Assembly (NCBI GenBank): GCA_963977495.1
Contig: CAXBOT010000003.1
Location: 62,001-126,000 of the forward strand
Length of the DNA stretch: 64,000 bases
Direction: 5' to 3'
From: UBA1672 sp963977495
Lineage (GTDB): Bacteria > Pseudomonadota > Alphaproteobacteria > Micavibrionales > Micavibrionaceae
In this document: positions 16,962-26,396 of the stretch, piece after piece
Layout: every line of letters starts with the position of its first letter
Position numbering within the stretch: position 1 is the stretch's first letter
The notes under the pieces: generated by a model
Told to the model about the DNA's origin: nothing
Databases searched by the model: none
What the model saw: the letters and a program-made list of their open reading frames with translations, nothing else
Translations under genes and position numbers: made by a program

Positions 16962-17186
16962 CTAAATCTCTTACCTTAAAATTACACGAAAACAGCTGGT
17001 TTTCCGCCAGTTTTTCTTATGTTTTCATCGATATATTTATATAGCACAGGGGGGTGCGGAAAAACAGGACAAACGCGGCTTTTTCTTATGTTTTTTCAAC
17101 AGGCTAACTATATGAAATAGGGCTGTTTTTTGTTATAATTATTCGGCGCATAGCAAAAGCCCGCAATCACAGAAGAAAAACAACCC

Positions 17187-17924
17187 ATGAATGATGATAT
17201 AAATCCAAAAACAGATAATGAAAATGACGATTCGGCGCTGGATGCCAGCCTGCCGGAACAAGTAGAAACCGCCGAGGACGGCCTCGATAACAACGAAGAA
17301 GAAAGCCGCAGCAGTTTCCTGTCGGATATCATCAGTGGCCCCCTGCTCACCAATATTATTCTGGCCGGTCTTTTCGCAAATTGCCTGATGCTTTACTACA
17401 ATGATTATGATCAACATCAGAAATTCAGCAGCTTGCTGATGATGATACAGGTCAGTTGCATCGTGCTGTTTTTCTTAATCCGCGTCGCGCCGCAAAAAGT
17501 CTCGATGGATCCGAAAGATTGGATCTTCGCCATATTGGGAACGGCATTACCATTGGTGATTATTCCCGTAACGCCCTCTCATGAAATTGTCGCGCTTCTG
17601 CTGTTGCAGTTTGTCGGGATTTTTATATCCATCCTCGCCATTATCAGCCTGAATAACAGTTTCGGCATTGTCCCTGCCCTCAGGAAAGTCAAGACAAGCG
17701 GATTATACAGTTTGATCCGACATCCGATCTATTTTGGATATTTCATATTTATAACCTGCCTTGTTTTACAAAACATATCGATTGCGAACATCTGTATTTT
17801 ACTGGCTATTTACGCGGCAGATATTTACCGCATCATCGCAGAAGAACGGATTTTATCCGAAGATCCGCAATACCAAGCCTATAAGATGCGGGTGAAGTGG
17901 CGAATATTACCGTTCGTCTGGTAA
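17187..17924 (+). CDS. Membrane methyltransferase of the isoprenylcysteine/PEMT type
   Basis: A 245-residue membrane protein with an acidic cytoplasmic N-terminus (residues 1-50) and about five or six membrane helices. The C-terminal part has the family signature TSGLYSLIRHPIYFGYF and RIIAEERILSEDPQYQAYK, typical of isoprenylcysteine carboxyl methyltransferase and phospholipid methyltransferase relatives that use S-adenosylmethionine. The true acceptor in bacteria is generally unknown and cannot be read here. It lies 45 bp upstream of hisC on the same strand. Confidence 0.78.
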   Translation: MNDDINPKTDNENDDSALDASLPEQVETAEDGLDNNEEESRSSFLSDIISGPLLTNIILAGLFANCLMLYYNDYDQHQKFSSLLMMIQVSCIVLFFLIRVAPQKVSMDPKDWIFAILGTALPLVIIPVTPSHEIVALLLLQFVGIFISILAIISLNNSFGIVPALRKVKTSGLYSLIRHPIYFGYFIFITCLVLQNISIANICILLAIYAADIYRIIAEERILSEDPQYQAYKMRVKWRILPFVW

Positions 17925-17968
17925 AAATGTTTTGATTTTATAGCGTTCTTCTGTCTTTATTCGTCAGT

Positions 17969-19060
17969 ATGAATGATGCCATTTTCAAACATATCCGCAC
18001 GCACTATAAAACCATGGAGGGTTACAGCTCCGCGGGGATGGAAGCTGGCAAGGATGAAACGAAAGTTTATCTTAATGCCAATGAAAACCCCTATCCGCTC
18101 CCCGGCTTAGAAGGTCTGAACCGTTATCCTGAGCCACAGCCCTTTGCCCTGTTAGAAGCCTATGCGCAGAATTACGGCGTTGAGAATAATCAAATTGTAA
18201 TGACACGCGGCGCGGACGAAGCCTTGGTCACGCTGACAAAAGTTTTTTGCGAACCGCACCAAGATCAAATCCTGATCACACCGCCGACATTCGGTATGTA
18301 TGCGGTTGATGCCTATGCGATGCCTTCGGGCGTGCTCAGTGTTCCGCTGATCAAACAAGACGGCACATTTATTCTGGATCATGCCGCCATCATCGCGCAG
18401 GCAACCAACCCCGATAACAATGTTAAGATGGTCTTTTTATGCTCGCCCAATAATCCGACAGGCAACAGCTTCGATCATGATATCATTGCAGAGATTTGCG
18501 ATGCGCTGGAAGGGCACTGCGTTGTTATTCTGGATGAAACCTATGCCGAGTTTTCAAACGCAGGCAGCATGGTTGACGATCTGGCCAGCACGCCCAACCT
18601 GATTATTCTGCGCACCCTGTCAAAAAGCTTTGCCTTTGCGGGTATGCGCATGGGCTGCATGCTCTGCGCCGATACGGACTTCATCGCGCTGGTTAAGAAA
18701 AAGGCGCTGGATGCTTACCCCCTTCCGCTTATGAGCATCGAAGCGGCCTTCCATGTTCTCTCGCCTGACATTCAGGAAATCGCCAAGGATAACATCACAA
18801 AAATATTGGCCGAACGCGCGCGGATGGAGGACGCCCTCAAAGCATCTGCACACGTCACGCATCTTTATCCCTCTGATGCGAATTTCTTGCTGATCGAGAT
18901 GAAGGATGCCAAAGGTTTCTGTGATTTTGCCGCCGCCAATAATGTGATTATCCGCGATTTTTCAAGCAAGCCGGAAACCGAAAACTGCCTGCGCCTGTCT
19001 ATCGGCACGCCCGAGGAAAATGACCTGGTGATTGCGTTGTTAAACCAATTTGATCAATAG
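17969..19060 (+). CDS. hisC: Histidinol-phosphate aminotransferase
   Basis: A 363-residue PLP-dependent class I/II aminotransferase that converts imidazole-acetol phosphate to histidinol phosphate. Visible features: substrate-binding YLNANENPYPLP at residues 31-42, CSPNNPTGNSF, LDETYAEF, and the PLP lysine in RTLSKSFAFAGMRMG. Length is normal. No other his genes are nearby, so an alternative aminotransferase role on related substrates is possible. It is convergent with recF. Confidence 0.85.
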   Translation: MNDAIFKHIRTHYKTMEGYSSAGMEAGKDETKVYLNANENPYPLPGLEGLNRYPEPQPFALLEAYAQNYGVENNQIVMTRGADEALVTLTKVFCEPHQDQILITPPTFGMYAVDAYAMPSGVLSVPLIKQDGTFILDHAAIIAQATNPDNNVKMVFLCSPNNPTGNSFDHDIIAEICDALEGHCVVILDETYAEFSNAGSMVDDLASTPNLIILRTLSKSFAFAGMRMGCMLCADTDFIALVKKKALDAYPLPLMSIEAAFHVLSPDIQEIAKDNITKILAERARMEDALKASAHVTHLYPSDANFLLIEMKDAKGFCDFAAANNVIIRDFSSKPETENCLRLSIGTPEENDLVIALLNQFDQ

Positions 19061-19098
19061 CAATAATCGGCGATGCGCCCTTTAATGTGCCCGCCAAT

Positions 19099-20217
19099 TT
19101 ATGCTGAGAGTTTGCCCACATCAATAAATTGCGCCGTTTCCTCAATATCGGAAAACAGGCTTTTTTCCGTCCCCGTCAACCAGCTTTGCGCGCCGAGATC
19201 CTGTAAAATACCATATAGGGCATTGCGGCGATATTCATCCAGATGCGCCGCTACTTCATCCAGCAACAATAAAGGCGGTGCGCCGCGCTCGGCCTTTATC
19301 AAACGCGAATGCGCCAAGATCAAACCAATTAACAAAGCCTTTTGCTCGCCCGTCGAACATTGATCGGCGCGCATATTCTTCTCATCATAGATCACGGATA
19401 AATCGGATTTATGGGGGCCTGTCGCCGCGCCGCCCGCAAGCGCATCGCGCGGGCGGCTGTGTTGTAGCTCGGCCTTGAACGTATCCTCCACCTGAACGGC
19501 GGGGGCGCGTTCCAATAATTCCTCTATATTGCCCTTTACCGACAACCGCGCAAGCGGGAAAATGCCACTGGTTTCTGCCACGCACGCGGCTTGCAGGCGT
19601 TGACTGAAATCAAGACGCGCCGCCGCGATGGCTATGCCTGTTTCCGCCATTTGCTGTTCCAGCGCGCCAAGCCATGAGGCATCATTTTTTCCCTCACGCA
19701 GTAATTTAGAGCGCTGCGACAATGCATTTTCATAGCGGATGACGCGGCCTGAATGACCGGTATCAAAGGTAAAAACCAACCGATCTAAAAATTTCCTGCG
19801 CTCGCGGCTGGAATCCAGAAACAACCGATCCATTTGCGGACTAAGCCAGACACAGGATAAATGCTCGCCCAGTTTCGCCTGACTTTTCAGAGCCTGACCA
19901 TTGATGCGCACCGTTCTTTTCTCTTTGCCCGCCTTACTGTTCGGATCAAGGCCAGTGCCGATACGCACCTCGCCATATGCGGTATTCATCACCCCTGACA
20001 CAGCCCACGGATCGGTGGAGTCCGTATTTTGAATATCCATCACCCGCGCGCCGCGCAATCCCCGCCCGGGAGAGAGCAACGATACGGCCTCTAAAATGTT
20101 GGTTTTCCCAACGCCATTTTGCCCGTATAAAACAATTAAACCACGGGATAAACCGTTAAGGGATGCCGCTTTATAGCATCTGAAATGATGAAGTTTTAAT
20201 GTTTCAAGTGCGCTCAT
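19099..20217 (-). CDS. recF: DNA replication/repair protein RecF
   Basis: A 372-residue SMC-like ATPase that loads RecA at single-strand gaps with RecO and RecR. Walker A is at residues 31-40 (YGQNGVGKTN), the ABC signature in STGEQKALLIGLILAHS, and Walker B in PPLLLLDEVAAHLD. The N-terminus starts with the family's LKLHHFRCY. It lies on the same strand as dnaN and gyrB but separated from both by unrelated genes. Confidence 0.97.
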   Translation of the reverse strand: MSALETLKLHHFRCYKAASLNGLSRGLIVLYGQNGVGKTNILEAVSLLSPGRGLRGARVMDIQNTDSTDPWAVSGVMNTAYGEVRIGTGLDPNSKAGKEKRTVRINGQALKSQAKLGEHLSCVWLSPQMDRLFLDSSRERRKFLDRLVFTFDTGHSGRVIRYENALSQRSKLLREGKNDASWLGALEQQMAETGIAIAAARLDFSQRLQAACVAETSGIFPLARLSVKGNIEELLERAPAVQVEDTFKAELQHSRPRDALAGGAATGPHKSDLSVIYDEKNMRADQCSTGEQKALLIGLILAHSRLIKAERGAPPLLLLDEVAAHLDEYRRNALYGILQDLGAQSWLTGTEKSLFSDIEETAQFIDVGKLSA

Positions 20218-20346
20218 GATATCCTTTTACTGTATCACCCCATCAAAAACAAATCTTCTCGAAACGCTCCTTGTCATAAAAAGTTGACAAATCACCCCAT
20301 AAAAACATATCTTAGGGCAGAAAAAAATATATTCAGGGGATCTGAT

Positions 20347-20865
20347 ATGAGTTTAAAAAGCTGGTTAAAAGCAAGCACATTGAGCGCAATGCTCGGATTT
20401 GGCGCCGCAGCAGGTGTAAACGCACAAGACGTTGACCCTGAATTGAAAACAGACACAACCGTCGTGCAAAATGCACCCGATCAAGAAACCGATTGGAGCA
20501 AGGTAAAAATCGACCGCGCCCAAATATCAATCAATGACAAAGCTATGCCGGCGAACATGATGCAATATATTGCACGTGATGCGGTTTTTGATGATGCGCA
20601 AGATGCACTCGACCTGAATACAAAAGTACAAAGAATGCTGGAAAACAAAGACCCGACATTTCGCCGCATTGTCATGGGCATGACACGCAGCGACATTACA
20701 GACGAAACCTCCGTTTCAGTTCAAGCGTTTGATGGTGATAAGCAAGTGGCTTCTTTTGATGCGGATGATATATCTGAAAACGCCGCACCAGCCGCCAAGC
20801 CACCTGCGAATGAAACACCAACACGCTCTCGCAGCCGATCAAGAAACGGTGTTGAGCCTAACTAA
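20347..20865 (+). CDS. Hypothetical exported protein
   Basis: A 172-residue protein with a signal peptide (MSLKSWLKASTLSAMLGFGA, cleavage predicted after VNA near residue 27). I use the ATG at 20347, preceded by AGGGGATC, instead of an in-frame ATG at 20284 that would bury the signal peptide. The mature part is acidic and mostly helical and ends in a Ser/Arg-rich tail (TRSRSRSRNG). No family recognised. Isolated, divergent from recF. Confidence 0.65.
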   Translation: MSLKSWLKASTLSAMLGFGAAAGVNAQDVDPELKTDTTVVQNAPDQETDWSKVKIDRAQISINDKAMPANMMQYIARDAVFDDAQDALDLNTKVQRMLENKDPTFRRIVMGMTRSDITDETSVSVQAFDGDKQVASFDADDISENAAPAAKPPANETPTRSRSRSRNGVEPN

Positions 20866-20886
20866 TCAAGCAGGCTCTCCCCTATT

Positions 20887-21393
20887 CTACATAGTCCATG
20901 TTTTAGGAAATTCGACCCTGCGTTCGAATACTTTTCCGATGTATTTTTTATCATTATAGTGGTTCACATACACATGCAGTATCTGTGATTCGACCTTCAC
21001 TCTGGAAGGGTGCTGTGGCCTGAAAGATACTGTCACCAACTCCGTATTCATGCCCGCGCGCATTGTATTCATACTTTGCGCCCAATCAGACGTATCGGGG
21101 TGAATGGAAATATTATAACTGCCCTCCGCCGCCGTTTCAGACATAAAATATTTCACCTTGAAAACAATTTTCTTACTTGTTTCAGAAACGATTTCAACAT
21201 TGAGAATAAACGGTTGATCCCCCGCATCGGCGCGGTCATTACTGACAAGAACATCGCCGGCACGATCCATAGATTGAATGTCCTCAAACTCTTTTGAGTT
21301 TTTATTCGACATGTACATAAGGGAACACACCACAATCACAAGAAAAACAACAAAGACATTCTGCGATGTACTTTTGGTATAAGCGACAGACAT
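20887..21393 (-). CDS. Membrane-anchored protein, paralogue of the upstream gene
   Basis: A 168-residue protein with one N-terminal membrane helix (residues 12-29) and an exported domain of about 115 residues that looks like a beta sandwich. It aligns along its whole length with the product of the gene immediately upstream (shared pattern QPFILNVEIVSE, then HPDTSDW, MRAGMNTELVTVSF, and a basic-aromatic end). A GAGGA ribosome site precedes the start. The tandem pair follows dnaN on the same strand. I recognise no family. Confidence 0.65.
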   Translation of the reverse strand: MSVAYTKSTSQNVFVVFLVIVVCSLMYMSNKNSKEFEDIQSMDRAGDVLVSNDRADAGDQPFILNVEIVSETSKKIVFKVKYFMSETAAEGSYNISIHPDTSDWAQSMNTMRAGMNTELVTVSFRPQHPSRVKVESQILHVYVNHYNDKKYIGKVFERRVEFPKTWTM

Positions 21394-21426
21394 AAATCCT
21401 CATTTTCATTGGTGGTATATTAAAAT

Positions 21427-21963
21427 TTAAAAGGTCTTATATTCGCTACGCCGCAAAAAAAGGCCTTTATATTTTTGCTTGCGCCATTCTTTAATGAAAT
21501 TTACCTTGCGAACATAGGTCTTATCAACATTCCTTTTACCAAAGGAATCAATGCTGAATATCAAGTACTCCGTCACAATACGTCTTTTAAAAATTGATTG
21601 CGGCGCGAAAAATATGGTTACTCTTTCTGCACCAAAACCGGCCTTTATTGTTCTCTCATCCACATTAAAGTCGGAGCGCTCAGGGCGCACTTCCAAGCCA
21701 TATTCATAACGGTCTTCAGGCACATAATACGATACGTCAATCGTTACGCTATCAAGGCTTTCTTCTTGAATAACCGCTTCAATAATAAAAGGAAGTTTTT
21801 GACTTTGCCCCTTAATATCATCCGTAAAGACGGCCCTCGTCCGATCCGTGAAATCAATCGTCGCAGGCGGCGATATATCTTCCATCGCGGCATTTCGAAC
21901 CACAAAAAGGAAAGTCACCATAACAAGTGCGGTTACGATAATAGAGCCGAGGAACTGATTCAC
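21427..21963 (-). CDS. Membrane-anchored protein, first of a tandem paralogous pair
   Basis: A 178-residue protein with a single N-terminal membrane helix (residues 5-23) and an exported beta-rich domain. The core patterns LPFIIEAVIQEE, RPERSDFNVDERTIKAG, ERVTIFFAPQ and RKVNFIKEW match the downstream paralogue position by position. It begins 13 bp after dnaN with an AGGGGT site, so it is probably co-transcribed with dnaN, although a replication role is not implied. Function unknown. Confidence 0.65.
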   Translation of the reverse strand: MNQFLGSIIVTALVMVTFLFVVRNAAMEDISPPATIDFTDRTRAVFTDDIKGQSQKLPFIIEAVIQEESLDSVTIDVSYYVPEDRYEYGLEVRPERSDFNVDERTIKAGFGAERVTIFFAPQSIFKRRIVTEYLIFSIDSFGKRNVDKTYVRKVNFIKEWRKQKYKGLFLRRSEYKTF

Positions 21964-21976
21964 AGTATACCCCTAA

Positions 21977-23092
21977 CTACACCCTCAAGGGCATTAAAAC
22001 ATATAATGCACTTGGATCACTGTTATCTTGAATAATTGTCGGGCTGGCGGAATCTGCCAAAGTCAGGCGGCATCCTTCCCCTTCAATCTGAGACGTAATA
22101 TCCAAAAGATATTTAGCGTTAAAACCGATTTCCATCGTTGAATCGCCGTTCACTTCCATTTCCTCTGTCGCACTGCCTGATTCAGGAGAGCTGGCAGAAA
22201 GCGTCATTTGCTTTCCGGCCAAGGAAATTTTCAAGGCGCGGGACTTACCATCTGAAATGGTCGACACGCGGTCAATCGCGCGGGTAAATACGCGGGGGTC
22301 AACTTCAACAATCTTGTCATTCCCTTGTGGGATAACGCGTTGATAATCAGGGAACGTGCCGTCAATCAATTTAGAAGTCAGCACAACATGGTCGAAAGAA
22401 AAGCGAATTTTGTTTTCGGATAATGTTATTTGAATAACGTCCGCCGCATCTTCGATCAACTTACGCAATTCCCCAACGGCCTTACGCGGTACAATTACAC
22501 CGGGCATACCCGCAGCACCTTCAGGCAACGGCATTTCAAAGCGCGCCAAACGGTGACCGTCTGTTGATACAGCGCGCAAAACCTTTACGCCGTCATTATC
22601 GGCTTCATGCACATAAATACCGTTCAGGTAATAACGCGTTTCTTCCGTGCTCATTGCGAATTTCGTGCGATCAATCAAGGCGCGCAAGTCAGCGGCAGGA
22701 ATTGAGAACCCACTCGGTAAATCACCCGCCGATATTTCAGGGAAGTCTGCCACAGGCAAACAGCTAAGTTTAAATTGTGACCGCCCCGAGCGCACTGTCA
22801 TTTGTGTGCCTTCGACGTTTAATTCGATTTCAACATCTGAACCGTCAGGTAATTTGCGAATAATATCATGCAATGTATGCGCCGGCGCGGTTGTTGCACC
22901 TGCGTCGCTCACATTCGCGGCGACTGATTCATTGATCTCCAAATCCATATCCGTTGATGACAGTGATAAAACACCATCTTCCGCCTTGATAAGGACGTTG
23001 GATAAAATAGGAATTGTGTTTCTGCGCTCTACAACACTTTGTACATGGTTTAGTGATCTTAAAAGAGCAGCCCGATCAATACTCAGCTTCAT
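21977..23092 (-). CDS. dnaN: DNA polymerase III beta sliding clamp
   Basis: A 371-residue ring subunit (dimer of three-domain monomers) that tethers DNA polymerase III. The start is set at the ATG at 23092 (MKLSIDRAALLRSLNHVQSV), five codons inside the longest frame, because this matches the family N-terminus. Three repeated clamp domains are evident; the C-terminus ends in the typical LMPLRV. The adjacent promoter region is 23093-23200. Confidence 0.97.
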   Translation of the reverse strand: MKLSIDRAALLRSLNHVQSVVERRNTIPILSNVLIKAEDGVLSLSSTDMDLEINESVAANVSDAGATTAPAHTLHDIIRKLPDGSDVEIELNVEGTQMTVRSGRSQFKLSCLPVADFPEISAGDLPSGFSIPAADLRALIDRTKFAMSTEETRYYLNGIYVHEADNDGVKVLRAVSTDGHRLARFEMPLPEGAAGMPGVIVPRKAVGELRKLIEDAADVIQITLSENKIRFSFDHVVLTSKLIDGTFPDYQRVIPQGNDKIVEVDPRVFTRAIDRVSTISDGKSRALKISLAGKQMTLSASSPESGSATEEMEVNGDSTMEIGFNAKYLLDITSQIEGEGCRLTLADSASPTIIQDNSDPSALYVLMPLRV

Positions 23093-23200
23093 GACGAATC
23101 CATCCATTATAATTATGTAAGACTATGAATCAGACTGTAGCACAGCGCACCCCGCGGAAAAAGCCCAAAATGATAAGGTTTTGAAGCTGTGAACAAGGTT

Positions 23201-23557
23201 TTAGTGCGGTACGAAAGCTTCGGGCGGATTACTCATCGCATTCAGTAATTTTTCATTCGAAATTCCTGCATGAACACCAGCGCTTTGCACGACACCTCTG
23301 AACCCACCATCTTCCTGCAGCTTATGCTGGGCATTAAACAAATCGACCTGCATTTCTGTCGGCGTTCGATCAAATTCATCTGCAATAGCTTGCGCATCGC
23401 CGTCCGTTTCAATATGCGCCAAAAGGATACTCGCCAAATAAACATCTTCTTCCAACTCCCCCTTATCAGCACGTAAAAGTGTCTGATCATCGGGAAAGCG
23501 CGCAATAACACTCGCGACAATCACATCTATTTTTTCTTTAAAATCTTCTTCGTCCAT
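23201..23557 (-). CDS. Hypothetical protein at the end of the biotin operon
   Basis: A 118-residue acidic protein with mainly helical character (IDVIVASVIARFPDDQTLL, EMQVDLFNAQHKLQEDGG). Its ATG lies two bases after the stop of the diiron protein gene, so it is certainly in the same operon. No domain recognised, and no signal peptide or membrane helix. Its only clue is its position as the last gene of the bioF-bioD-bioA series. Confidence 0.65.
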   Translation of the reverse strand: MDEEDFKEKIDVIVASVIARFPDDQTLLRADKGELEEDVYLASILLAHIETDGDAQAIADEFDRTPTEMQVDLFNAQHKLQEDGGFRGVVQSAGVHAGISNEKLLNAMSNPPEAFVPH

Positions 23558-23559
23558 GA

Positions 23560-24171
23560 CTATGCCGCAACCCTTACATTATCCAGATCTTGTTCAAGAC
23601 GCGTCCATAGCTTAACAAACAATTCTGTTTCAAACGCACTAAGCTGTTTCAGAGTATCATATTGCTCACCGCACATTTCAAACATCTCTGCCAAATGGTG
23701 GTCTTCCTCGGCCAGCAAACTTTTCAGTGACATGTGATCGCTGGAGGCTTCCAGAACGTCCTGATAAATCGCGTATAGCCAACAGGCGCGCAATTCAATA
23801 ATCAACGAAACCCAACCATAGGCATCTTGCTCGCCCACTTGCTTTGTGATGCCTGCATCCATTCTGCCGAAATACATCGCCGATGGGATGCGGCACATGG
23901 TGTTATCATCCGTCCATCCATCTAAAGACTTGCCCGCGACGCGCTCGGCGTTACGTTTAAAAAAGTACGCATGGCGCGCTTCTTCGGAAAGATGTTGCAG
24001 CGTATCTTGCGTCATCACCTTATTCATTTGTGAAATCATAATCTTGCGGCTGCCCAGATGCTCTAACATCGACAGCATATTCAAAAACCGCGCATGGCGT
24101 GGCTTATCTTCTACGATTTCTTCTAAAAAGTGACGAACGCGCGCTTCATACGGCGCGTTTTTGCTCTTCAT
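23560..24171 (-). CDS. Ferritin-like diiron protein coupled to bioA
   Basis: A 203-residue four-helix protein with a complete set of ferritin-type iron ligands: Glu37 (MLEHLG), Glu64-x-x-His67 (SEEARHAYF), Glu126 (LIIELRACW) and Glu155/156 with His158/159 (LAEEDHHLAEM). This E, ExxH, E, ExxH order is the signature of diiron-carboxylate oxidases and oxygenases. The frame can open at 24216; the ATG at 24171 gives a 26-bp overlap with bioA, and neither start has a strong ribosome site. The overlap with bioA places it in biotin metabolism by context. Inference: it may act in supplying or modifying the pimeloyl moiety or in an oxidative step. A storage or stress role is the alternative. Confidence 0.75.
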   Translation of the reverse strand: MKSKNAPYEARVRHFLEEIVEDKPRHARFLNMLSMLEHLGSRKIMISQMNKVMTQDTLQHLSEEARHAYFFKRNAERVAGKSLDGWTDDNTMCRIPSAMYFGRMDAGITKQVGEQDAYGWVSLIIELRACWLYAIYQDVLEASSDHMSLKSLLAEEDHHLAEMFEMCGEQYDTLKQLSAFETELFVKLWTRLEQDLDNVRVAA

Positions 24172-25465
24172 GCCCGAGGCTGTCCAAGGCGAAATTGATT
24201 GCGTCATAAATCTCATCCAGATCTTGTTGTGTTACACAGTATGGGGGCAATATATACACGCTATTACCCAGCGGGCGCAAGAGTATGTTCTGTGAGAGAA
24301 ACAGATCATAAAGCGCGGGCTGTACTTGCGATAAATAGCCCTTCCCCTCATCCACGGCGACATCCATCGCAAACATCGTACCCTTTTGGCGGATATTCGT
24401 GATATCGGATCGTTTGGAAAAACGGCACGCCGCATCTGCATGGGCGCTGGTGATATCGGCAATGCGTTCCAAAACCGGCTCGTCTTCCCATATATCGAGC
24501 GACGCATTCGCCGCCGCGCACGCCATGGCATTGCCCATAAATGAGGACGAATGAAAGAACATCTTTGCGCGGTCTTTGTGATAAAACGCTTTATAAATCG
24601 CATCACTGCACAGCGTTGCCCCCATCGGCAAGAACCCACCGGTTAAGCCCTTTGACATGCATAAAATATCAGGCATGAAGTCGGCCTGCTCGCACGCGAA
24701 CATTGTGCCTGTGCGACCAAATCCGGTCATCACCTCATCGGCGATCAACAACACCCCGTGGGCGCGGCACATATCCACCATAGTTTTCAGCGTATCGGCA
24801 GAGTAAATAATCATCCCCCCTGCGCCAAGCAATAACGGCTCGAACAAGAACGCTGCAACATCGTCTTTATTATTATTCAGGAAATCTTCCAGACGCTGCA
24901 AGGCTTCGGCTTCTTTTCCGGCGACAGGCACAGGAATATGCTCCACCTCGAACAAATATGGTTCATACACTTTATTATAAACCGCGCGCCCACCTGCCGA
25001 CATCGTGCCGAACGTGTCGCCGTGATATCCGTCATTAAACGCAATGATTTTCTTGCGCGGCTTACCGATATGCGCCCAATAGCCAATCGCCATTTTCATA
25101 GCCACCTCAACCGCCGTAGAGCCACTATCTGAAAAGAACACATGATCAAACGCATTGCCCGTAACCTCAATCAATCGCTGCGCCAGCGTTTCGGCAGGCT
25201 CGTGCGTAAATCCTGCGAAGATCACCTGATCAAGGCGCGCGGCCTGATCCTGAACGGCATTGATAATATGCGGGTGGCAATGACCATGAGAAATAACCCA
25301 CCAGCTTGAAATCGCATCAATGATGCGGCGCTCGCCTTTTGGCACGCCGTTTTCAACGTTCCGCGCAAATAAATACGCACCCGCCGCCCGATCAACATGA
25401 ATGGAATCAGGGTTGATCGCATGCTGGGTAAAGGGATGCCATACCGGCGATTGATCCTGCGTCAT
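24146..25465 (-). CDS. bioA: Adenosylmethionine-8-amino-7-oxononanoate aminotransferase
   Basis: A 439-residue class III PLP aminotransferase that converts KAPA to DAPA in biotin synthesis. Motifs: SWWVISHGHCHPHI, SDSGSTAVEVAMKMAIGYW, YHGDTFGTMSAGG, DEVMTGFGRTG and the PLP lysine in MSKGLTGGFLPMGAT. Length is typical. The start codon overlaps the bioD stop (ATGA), and its 3' end overlaps the diiron protein gene. Confidence 0.96.
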   Translation of the reverse strand: MTQDQSPVWHPFTQHAINPDSIHVDRAAGAYLFARNVENGVPKGERRIIDAISSWWVISHGHCHPHIINAVQDQAARLDQVIFAGFTHEPAETLAQRLIEVTGNAFDHVFFSDSGSTAVEVAMKMAIGYWAHIGKPRKKIIAFNDGYHGDTFGTMSAGGRAVYNKVYEPYLFEVEHIPVPVAGKEAEALQRLEDFLNNNKDDVAAFLFEPLLLGAGGMIIYSADTLKTMVDMCRAHGVLLIADEVMTGFGRTGTMFACEQADFMPDILCMSKGLTGGFLPMGATLCSDAIYKAFYHKDRAKMFFHSSSFMGNAMACAAANASLDIWEDEPVLERIADITSAHADAACRFSKRSDITNIRQKGTMFAMDVAVDEGKGYLSQVQPALYDLFLSQNILLRPLGNSVYILPPYCVTQQDLDEIYDAINFALDSLGHEEQKRAV

Positions 25466-26115
25466 GATATAAAATCCTGTGCGTTAAAATGATTACCGAA
25501 CATCAAACGTAACGACGTATCGTCCAAACCGTCAATCATCGGCATATGTCCAAGAACTTTCACTTTTGAAAATTCCGTGATTGTACGGATGTTATCGGGA
25601 TTCTCCTCCCCGATAAAGACCAAACCCTTTAATGGGATATTCCGCGACCAGATCGCCTCCAGCGAAAGCAGCGTGTGATTGATCGTCCCCAGCCCTGTAC
25701 GTGCGCATAAGACAACCGGAATTTTCCAATCCTTATATAAATTGATCTGCAGATTATCGCGCGTGATCGGCACCATCAAACCGCCTGCCCCTTCAATAAT
25801 CATCGTCCCGTCACAGGCGGGGATATTATTTTTATCGCGCAAGGCGGGCATATCAATCTCGACATTATCAATCTCCGCCGAGCGATGCGGCGAAAGAGGT
25901 TCGGAGAAAATATAACGCTCCGGCAGAAATCGTTCATCGGGCAAGTTGGTCAATTTTTGAACGCGGCGCGTATCGACCTCGCCCGCGATACCCGATTGGA
26001 TCGGCTTCCAATAATGCGGGTTTTTCTTTGCCGTTTCCAACCCCAACATAAGCGCGGCGGAAAAAACGGTTTTGCCAATATCGGTATCAGTACCTGTAAT
26101 AATCAGTTTTTTCAT
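25462..26115 (-). CDS. bioD: Dethiobiotin synthetase
   Basis: A 217-residue ATP-dependent ligase that closes the ureido ring of dethiobiotin. The P-loop GTDTDIGKTVFSAALML is at the N-terminus, and the conserved MIIEGAGGLMVPI lies mid-protein. Overlaps bioA by four bases. A 281-bp spacer separates it from bioF. Confidence 0.95.
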   Translation of the reverse strand: MKKLIITGTDTDIGKTVFSAALMLGLETAKKNPHYWKPIQSGIAGEVDTRRVQKLTNLPDERFLPERYIFSEPLSPHRSAEIDNVEIDMPALRDKNNIPACDGTMIIEGAGGLMVPITRDNLQINLYKDWKIPVVLCARTGLGTINHTLLSLEAIWSRNIPLKGLVFIGEENPDNIRTITEFSKVKVLGHMPMIDGLDDTSLRLMFGNHFNAQDFIS

Positions 26116-26396
26116 GCGGTGGATAATACAATATATTTTTTCAAGAGTCCTTTACATTTATGCCTATAAATATGAAAATATTGTTGTGTTTGATGGTCTT
26201 TCACGCACGTCTGAATTTGCAAAAATACGCCTCAGTATTCTTTGCACTCACTTTGAAAATCGCCTTAGAGCCTCTGTGTTTTGATACGCACATATTCGCT
26301 TATGTTTTTTGCTGTTAAAATCATATAAACAACACGCCCTGTATATATTGTAAAATTTGTCACATTATCATTGTATAACAATATCTTATGCGGCGC
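26116..26396 (-). other. Spacer between bioF and bioD
   Basis: AT-rich spacer of 281 bp, unusual inside an otherwise tight operon. It contains the dyad ATTGT-ATA-ACAAT near 26369-26381 and likely a promoter for bioD-bioA. No clear BirA- or BioR-type operator is seen. Confidence 0.35.

Noticed and set aside
26116..26396. BirA or BioR operator in the biotin locus
   Set aside because: Only a short ATTGT-ATA-ACAAT dyad is present; it does not match either consensus convincingly.
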